This document shows, piece after piece, positions 6,283 to 10,776 of a stretch of 10,776 nucleotides of DNA. The notes beneath the pieces are model-generated. The model was given only the letters and a program-made list of their open reading frames with translations. It did no database searches and was not told where the DNA came from. The first letter of the stretch is position 1, and each line of letters starts with the position of its first letter. This stretch comes from Actinomycetales bacterium (GTDB lineage Bacteria; Actinomycetota; Actinomycetes; Actinomycetales; Actinomycetaceae), in NCBI GenBank assembly GCA_012513625.1, contig JAAZBW010000460.1, forward strand, positions 1-10,776, read 5' to 3'. The position numbers and the translations under genes are program-made.

Positions 6283-6290
6283 CTCCTCTT
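6283..6290 (-). promoter_or_regulatory. Ribosome binding site fixing the purS GTG start
   Basis: On the minus strand AAGAGGAG occupies 6290-6283, seven bases before GTG 6275. This strong match settles the start within a frame that is open for another 126 nt upstream. Confidence 0.75.
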
Positions 6291-6313
6291 TGGCTTGCGC
6301 TGGCGGTGTGCCC

Positions 6314-6319
6314 AGCATA
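6314..6319 (-). promoter_or_regulatory. Candidate -10 element for a purS-purQ promoter
   Basis: TATGCT on the minus strand (6319-6314) matches TANNNT and would give a start near 6307 and a leader of about 32 nt with the purS ribosome binding site. No good -35 is seen at 16-18 nt. The 156-nt purC-purS gap makes an internal promoter plausible. I found no other structured element in that gap. Confidence 0.3.
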
Positions 6320-6431
6320 TCGATGCGGAACGTCGCACAGCCGGAGCGGCCACCATGCGGGCGCCCACGGCCCTCGGCCACCACCGACTCGGGCACTGCA
6401 CGGCACGGGAGTGGGGAGTGCAACAAGAACC

Positions 6432-7331
6432 TCAGCCGAGGTCGGGCGAGGTTCCCGTGATGCGCTCGAACGCCTCGATGTACCGCTCGCGCGTTCGCTC
6501 CACGATCTCCGGGGGCAGCGCGGGCGGAGGATCATCCGTGCGCCGGTCCCAGCCGGACCCCGGCGAGGTCAGCCAGTCGCGCACGAACTGCTTGTCAAAG
6601 CTCGTCTGTTGGGAACCGGCCCGCCACGAGTCCGCGGCCCAGTACCGGGACGAGTCCGGTGTGAGCACCTCATCCGCGAGCATGATCGCGCTGGCGGAAC
6701 CGGAATCGTCGCGCAGACCGAACTCGAACTTGGTGTCCGCGAGGATCAGGCCGCGCTCTGCGGCGATCTGGCGGGCCCTCTCGTAGAGCGCGAGGGTCAG
6801 GTTTCGTAGCTCGGTGGCGATCACGCCCACGCGGTTCCGCGTCTCCGCGAAGCTGATGTTCTGATCGTGCTGACCGGCCGGCGCCTTGGCCGCCGGTGTG
6901 TAGATGGCGTGAGGCAGCTTGTCCCCCTCCCGCAGCGAGGGCGGCAACGCCACACCGCACACGGAACCCTTCGACCAGTACTCCTCGAGGCCAGAACCTG
7001 CGAGGTAGCCGCGGGCCACGCACTCCACGGGTACCATCTCGAGCTTCCGCACGATCATGGCCCGGCCACGCACCTCCTCGGGCACATCCAGGCTGAGGAG
7101 GTGGTTCGGCACCACGCCCTCCAGCTTTCCGTACCACCAGAGGCTCAGCTGGGTGAGGATCTTTCCCTTGTCAGGGATGTCCGTGGGGAGCACGTGGTCG
7201 AACGCGGAGATCCTGTCCGAAGCCACCACCAACATCGCCTCGCCGGACCCGAATCCTGCCGCACTCTGGGGAACATACAGATCGCGAACCTTGCCCGAAT
7301 AGGCGTGGGCCCAGCCCTCGATGTCGACCAA
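6432..7331 (-). CDS. purC: Phosphoribosylaminoimidazole-succinocarboxamide synthase (SAICAR synthetase)
   Basis: ATP-dependent ligase joining CAIR and aspartate to give SAICAR in purine synthesis. The 299-aa product matches the usual length for this group. The N-terminal SGKVRDLY (12-19) is the nucleotide-binding element, SDRISAFDHV follows at 38-47, the first family signature is MVPVECVARGYLAGSG (99-114), and the second is LADTKFEFG (197-205). The only suitable start is TTG 7331: it has GGAG six bases upstream and is followed at once by the family N-terminus, with no ATG or GTG near. It lies 42 nt after the purD stop and is probably cotranscribed with it. The function is secure; the rare TTG start is notable. 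Confidence 0.96.
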   Translation of the reverse strand: MVDIEGWAHAYSGKVRDLYVPQSAAGFGSGEAMLVVASDRISAFDHVLPTDIPDKGKILTQLSLWWYGKLEGVVPNHLLSLDVPEEVRGRAMIVRKLEMVPVECVARGYLAGSGLEEYWSKGSVCGVALPPSLREGDKLPHAIYTPAAKAPAGQHDQNISFAETRNRVGVIATELRNLTLALYERARQIAAERGLILADTKFEFGLRDDSGSASAIMLADEVLTPDSSRYWAADSWRAGSQQTSFDKQFVRDWLTSPGSGWDRRTDDPPPALPPEIVERTRERYIEAFERITGTSPDLG

Positions 7332-7373
7332 CCCGGACTCCGTTCTCTTGGTAACCCCGGCTCTGGGGGCAGC

Positions 7374-8636
7374 CTAGTGCCCCTCGGCGGCCCGCTGGGC
7401 GATGTCGCGCCGGTGGTGGGAGCCGTGAAGCGAAATGAGGTCCACCCCCGAGTAGACCCGCATCCGGGCGGACTCCAGGTCCGCTCCCTCCCCCACCACG
7501 CTCAGTACCCGGCCGCCCGAGGCCACGAGCCCCTGCGGCGTCATCTGGGTGCCTGCGTGGATCACGTGCACGCCCTCCCGTGCCTCCGCCTCCTCGATCC
7601 CCTCGACCGGGCCCCCCAGGGTGGACACGCCCGGGTATCCCTCGGCAGCCACTACGACGGTCACCGCGGCCCGGTCCCGCCACTCCAGTTCCCCGAACTC
7701 GGCCAGGCGTCCCTCCGCCGCCGCGAGGAGCAGGCTCCCCAGCGGGGTGGCGAGGCGCGGGAGCACCACCTGGGTCTCGGGATCCCCGAAGCGGGCGTTG
7801 AACTCGATGACGCGGGTGCCGCGAGAGGTGAGGGCGAGCCCGCAGTACAGGACGCCCACGAACGGGATGCCACGCCGTTCCATCTCCCGGATCACGGGGA
7901 TCGCCACCTGCAGGACCACCTCGTCCACGAGGCCGGCCGGCGCCCACGGGAGGGGCGAGTAGGCACCCATCCCGCCGGTGTTCGGCCCGGCATCACCATC
8001 GAGGGCCCGCTTGAAGTCCTGGGCGGGCTGGAGCGGGACCACCGTCTCGCCGTCGCTGATGCAGAACAGGGACACCTCGGGGCCGTCGAGGTAGTCCTCC
8101 ACCACGATCTGGGAACCGGGCAGGGAGAGGCAGGACTCCGCGTGCGCGAGTGCTGCCTCCGGGTCCGCGGTGACCACCACGCCCTTGCCGGCAGCGAGGC
8201 CGTCGTACTTGATCACGTACGGTGAGCCAAATTCGGTCATGGCCGCCCGCACCGACGCGAGATCGCGGCATACGTGCGCGGCCGCCGTCGGAATCCCGGC
8301 CGCCGCCATGATCTCCTTGGCGAACGCCTTTGACCCCTCAAGGTGCGCCGCAGCGGCGGAGGGTCCGAACGTGGGGATGCCGGCGGCCACCAGCACGTCC
8401 GCCACCCCCACCACGAGCGGGGTCTCCGGTCCGATGACCGCGAGGTCGATGCCGTGGGCGAGCGCCCACTCCGCCACGGCCGAGCCGTCGAGCGGATCGA
8501 GGCTGACGTTCGTAGCGATCGCGGCCGTGCCCGGGTTACCGGGGGCCACGAACAACTCGGAGACCTGGGGGTCTGCGAGGAGGGCGCGGGCGATCGCATG
8601 CTCCCGCCCACCGGAGCCGAGGAGGAGGACCTTCAC
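7374..8636 (-). CDS. purD: Phosphoribosylamine-glycine ligase (GAR synthetase)
   Basis: ATP-grasp enzyme joining phosphoribosylamine and glycine, step 2 of purine synthesis. The 420-aa product has the N-terminal LLLGSGGREHA (4-14), the ATP-grasp lid region YDGLAAGKGVVV (144-155), PNTGGMGAYSP (218-228) and the GARS signature EFNARFGDPETQ (278-289), followed by the C-terminal domain. GTG 8636 is the start: the conserved KVLLLGSGGREH follows it, and the open frame upstream encodes only Arg-rich non-homologous sequence through the pckG terminator. No Shine-Dalgarno sequence is present, but TAGGCT ends 7 nt upstream, suggesting leaderless translation. It is the first gene of the purD-purC-purS-purQ run. 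Confidence 0.96.
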   Translation of the reverse strand: MKVLLLGSGGREHAIARALLADPQVSELFVAPGNPGTAAIATNVSLDPLDGSAVAEWALAHGIDLAVIGPETPLVVGVADVLVAAGIPTFGPSAAAAHLEGSKAFAKEIMAAAGIPTAAAHVCRDLASVRAAMTEFGSPYVIKYDGLAAGKGVVVTADPEAALAHAESCLSLPGSQIVVEDYLDGPEVSLFCISDGETVVPLQPAQDFKRALDGDAGPNTGGMGAYSPLPWAPAGLVDEVVLQVAIPVIREMERRGIPFVGVLYCGLALTSRGTRVIEFNARFGDPETQVVLPRLATPLGSLLLAAAEGRLAEFGELEWRDRAAVTVVVAAEGYPGVSTLGGPVEGIEEAEAREGVHVIHAGTQMTPQGLVASGGRVLSVVGEGADLESARMRVYSGVDLISLHGSHHRRDIAQRAAEGH

Positions 8637-8643
8637 GTGCGTC

Positions 8644-8649
8644 AGCCTA
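8644..8649 (-). promoter_or_regulatory. Candidate -10 element of a leaderless purD promoter
   Basis: TAGGCT on the minus strand (8649-8644) fits TANNNT and is followed by 7 nt and then GTG 8636, so transcription would begin at the start codon. The region upstream is occupied by the pckG terminator hairpin, and no -35 match is visible. The missing ribosome binding site supports the call. Confidence 0.45.
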
Positions 8650-8654
8650 GTGCG

Positions 8655-8690
8655 CGGAGGGCGGGCGGCCCGACGGCCACCCGCCCTCCG
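8655..8690 (-). terminator. Strong hairpin terminator of pckG
   Basis: CGGAGGGCGGG (8655-8665) pairs with CCCGCCCTCCG (8680-8690) in a perfect 11-bp stem. After one C-A mismatch a further 4 bp (GGCC 8667-8670 with GGCC 8675-8678) close a 4-nt CGAC loop. It starts 10 nt past the pckG stop. There is no U-tract, as is often so in high-GC actinobacteria. Confidence 0.75.
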
Positions 8691-8700
8691 GACGTCACTC

Positions 8701-10539
8701 TCAGGCGTTCGCGATGCGCTCGCGCAGCGCCTCGAGCTGACGCGTGAGCTCCGCGGGGAGCTTGTCACCGAACTGGCCGAAGTACTCCTCCGTCATGTCC
8801 GCTTCCATGCTCCACGCCTCCGGGTTCAGCTCGAAGAGCTGCTCGTAGAGGCCCTCGGGGACGTCGAGGCCATCAGTGTTGATGTCGCCCTTGGCCGGGA
8901 TGCGGCCGGAGATCGCATCCTCCGCCTCCACCTCGCCGTTGATGCGACGCAGCGCCCACTCGATCGGACGGGAGTTGTCACCGAAGCCGGGCCACATGAA
9001 GTTGCCGTCCTCGTCCTTGCGGAACCAGTTGACCTGGAAGATGCGCGGCGCCCCGTCTCCGAGCTTCTCGCCCATCTCCAGCCAGTGGCCCCAGTAGTCG
9101 GCCATGTTGTAGCCGCAGAACGGCAGCATGGCGAACGGGTCCCGGCGCAGCGCGCCCACGGCGCCCTCCGCGGCAGCAGTCTGCTCCGAGGAGACGGTGG
9201 CCCCCACGAACACGCCGTGGTTCCAGTCATAGGACTCGGAGATCAGCGGCACGTTGGAGGCGCGGCGGCCACCGAACAGGATGATGTCCACCGGCACTCC
9301 GGCCGGGTCCTCCCAGTTGTCCGCGATCGTGGATGCCTGATCGGCCCGCACGGTGAAGCGACTGTTCGGGTGCGCGGAGAGCGTGCCGGACTCGGGAGTC
9401 CAGTCGTTACCGTGCCAGTCGATCAGGTGTGCGGGCACCTCATCGGTCATGCCCTCCCACCACACATCGCCGTCGTCGGTCAGCGCCACGTTCGTGAAGA
9501 TCGTGTCGTGGTCGAGGGCGTTGAGCGCCACCGGGTTGGTCTTCTCGGAGGTGCCGGGAGCCACGCCGAAGAAGCCCGCCTCGGGGTTGATCGCGTAGAG
9601 GCGACCATCCTCGCCGGGACGCATCCAGGCGATGTCATCGCCCACGGTCTCCACCTTCATGCCGGGGATGGTGGGCCGCAGCATGGCGAGGTTGGTCTTG
9701 CCGGTGGCCGAGGGGAAGGCACCGGTCAGGTAGTAGACCTTGCCCGTGTTCTCCATGGTGAGCTTGAGGACGAGCATGTGCTCTGCCATCCAGCCCTCGT
9801 CGCGGCCGAGCACGGATGCGATGCGGAGCGCGTAGCACTTCTTGCCGAGCAGCGCGTTGCCGCCATAGCCGGAGCCGTAGGACCAGATCTCGCTGGTCTC
9901 CGGGAAGTGGGTGATGTACTTCTCGTCATTGCACGGCCACGTGATGTCCGCCCGCTCGGTACCGTCCGCGTCCACGAGCGGGTAGCCGACCGAGTGCACC
10001 GCGGGCACCCAGAAGGCGCCGTCGTTGATGAGGTCGAGCGCCTCCCTGCCCATGCGGGTCATGATGCGCATGTTGACCACCACGTACGGGGAGTCGGTGA
10101 CCTCGACCCCCAGCTGCGAGATCTTCGATCCGAGCGGGCCCATGGAGAAGGGGATCACGTACATGGTGCGTCCACGCATGGAACCGTCGAAGAGGCCCTT
10201 CAGGGTTACCTTCATCTCGGCCGGGTCCGCCCAGTTGTTGGTGGGGCCCGCGTCCTCCTCCTTTTCGGAGCAGATGTAGGTGCGGGACTCGACGCGTGCC
10301 ACGTCAGAGGGGGCGGAGCGGGCGAGGAAGCTGTTCGGGCGCTTCTCCTCGTTCAGGCGGATGAACATCCCCGAATCGACCATCTCCTGGTTCAGGCGGT
10401 CGCGCTCCTCGATGGAGCCGTCGCACCAGTAGACGGTGGCCGGCTTGGTCAGCTCGGCAATCTCCGTCACCCACGCAACGAGATCAGCGGGGGCATTGGG
10501 GGGAGCATTCTCCGTAATCTGGGTGGCATCGACAGTCAT
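8701..10539 (-). CDS. pckG: Phosphoenolpyruvate carboxykinase (GTP)
   Basis: Cytosolic gluconeogenic enzyme converting oxaloacetate and GTP to PEP, CO2 and GDP, with Mn as cofactor. The 612-aa length is typical of the GTP class. Visible elements: GGNALLGKKCYALRIAS (227-243) with the metal-ligand lysine, AEHM (252-255) with H254, P-loop FPSATGKTN (275-283), kinase-2 DDIAWM (301-306), LFGGRRASNVP (421-431), and the guanine-site aromatic region FRKDEDGNFMWPGFGDN (506-522). The usual hyper-reactive P-loop cysteine (FPSACGKTN in animal PCK) is T279. ATG 10539 has AGGAG four bases upstream; the open frame continues 65 codons further without homology. A strong hairpin follows the stop, separating it from purD. 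Function is certain; the Cys-to-Thr change should not abolish activity but may alter thiol sensitivity (inference). Confidence 0.97.
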   Translation of the reverse strand: MTVDATQITENAPPNAPADLVAWVTEIAELTKPATVYWCDGSIEERDRLNQEMVDSGMFIRLNEEKRPNSFLARSAPSDVARVESRTYICSEKEEDAGPTNNWADPAEMKVTLKGLFDGSMRGRTMYVIPFSMGPLGSKISQLGVEVTDSPYVVVNMRIMTRMGREALDLINDGAFWVPAVHSVGYPLVDADGTERADITWPCNDEKYITHFPETSEIWSYGSGYGGNALLGKKCYALRIASVLGRDEGWMAEHMLVLKLTMENTGKVYYLTGAFPSATGKTNLAMLRPTIPGMKVETVGDDIAWMRPGEDGRLYAINPEAGFFGVAPGTSEKTNPVALNALDHDTIFTNVALTDDGDVWWEGMTDEVPAHLIDWHGNDWTPESGTLSAHPNSRFTVRADQASTIADNWEDPAGVPVDIILFGGRRASNVPLISESYDWNHGVFVGATVSSEQTAAAEGAVGALRRDPFAMLPFCGYNMADYWGHWLEMGEKLGDGAPRIFQVNWFRKDEDGNFMWPGFGDNSRPIEWALRRINGEVEAEDAISGRIPAKGDINTDGLDVPEGLYEQLFELNPEAWSMEADMTEEYFGQFGDKLPAELTRQLEALRERIANA

Positions 10540-10669
10540 GGTTCTCCTCATCGTCTGCTCGCCATACGCGGTCACCACTGCGAGCCCGTTGGTCAACTGT
10601 TCGGTACCGCTGCCCCAATCCTCCACCGGACTCTCGGCCCCGAGCAACGACGAAGGGCCCACATCGGCC
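10540..10669. promoter_or_regulatory. pckG upstream control region with small palindrome
   Basis: About 130 nt between pckG and a possible divergent gene. Near-palindrome GTTGGTCAAC (10588-10597) lies about 50 nt upstream of the pckG start and could be an operator or overlap a -35 (TTGACC on the minus strand). I found no -10 hexamer at proper spacing, so no promoter is assigned. Confidence 0.3.
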
Positions 10670-10776
10670 ATGGTGAGACGTTTCGCTACGGTGGAATTCG
10701 CTGCAGTCGAACGGTCGGAGACCGCGTCGGACAACGGACGTGGCTACCGCCAACTCTTCCGGAGTCCCCGGAGCTA
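10670..10776 (+). CDS. Possible N-terminal fragment of a divergent gene (runs off right edge)
   Basis: From ATG 10670 (or GTG 10673) the plus strand is open to the window edge, 35 complete codons, about 69% of them ending in G or C. The last visible residues, GRGYRQLFRSPRS, vaguely resemble the stretch before the first helix of some major-facilitator transporters, but no membrane segment is in view. AAGGG lies about 13 nt upstream, a poor spacing. A second possibility is GTG 10740 in another frame. I do not recognise the product; a gene reading away from pckG is plausible only. Confidence 0.28.
   Translation, partial: MVRRFATVEFAAVERSETASDNGRGYRQLFRSPRS

Noticed and set aside
5428..6786. 452-codon open frame on the plus strand across purQ, purS and purC
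   Set aside because: It runs antisense to three clear purine genes and has no recognisable product.
6867..8225. 452-codon open frame on the plus strand across purC and purD
   Set aside because: It is antisense to conserved genes; its His/Arg/Gly-rich composition is typical of a GC-skew shadow.
8637..8768. Upstream extension of purD
   Set aside because: The extra residues are Arg/Ala-rich, translate the pckG terminator hairpin and run into the pckG 3' end; homology starts at GTG 8636.
10540..10734. Upstream extension of pckG by 65 residues
   Set aside because: The family N-terminus and a good ribosome binding site point to ATG 10539; the extension is simply stop-free.

Overview
The window is a high-G+C actinobacterial chromosome segment. 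Supporting signs are very high GC at third codon positions, frequent GTG and TTG starts, leaderless-looking promoters, a GTP-type PEP carboxykinase and a two-domain FabG4-type reductase. The exact taxon cannot be read from the sequence; a Micrococcales- or Corynebacteriales-like actinobacterium is the best guess. I see no tRNA, rRNA, insertion sequence, CRISPR array or phage gene.

Left half (1-4981), fatty-acyl-CoA cassette: an acyl-CoA oxidase/dehydrogenase gene (minus strand, cut by the left edge) overlaps by 4 nt a TetR regulator gene (minus). Divergent from these is a tightly packed plus-strand operon: a FadA2/FadI-like thiolase, a 453-aa FabG4-like ketoreductase and an HtdX-like MaoC double-hotdog dehydratase. 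Together with the oxidase these supply all four chemical steps of a beta-oxidation turn (oxidation, hydration, 3-hydroxyacyl oxidation, thiolysis). The hydratase and reductase belong to families that normally handle (R)-3-hydroxyacyl thioesters. The divergent control region holds promoter-like elements for both sides and GAGTA/TACTC half-sites likely to bind the TetR protein.

Middle (4982-5319): a 338-nt gene-free convergent intergenic region with one perfect DnaA box (TTATCCACA), one 8/9 box and several degenerate ones. It ends at a small hairpin that may terminate the purine operon.

Right half (5320-10776), all on the minus strand apart from one possible edge gene: in transcription order pckG (GTP PEP carboxykinase) with a strong terminator hairpin, then purD, purC, purS and purQ of de novo purine synthesis. 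All four purine genes use non-ATG starts; purS and purQ overlap by 4 nt; purL is not adjacent. Upstream of pckG a possible divergent gene runs off the right edge.

Most content is recognisable metabolism. The points most worth following are the (R)-route beta-oxidation cassette with its compact TetR switch, the DnaA-box cluster, a PEPCK whose hyper-reactive P-loop cysteine is a threonine, and small deviations in the FabG4 SDR core.
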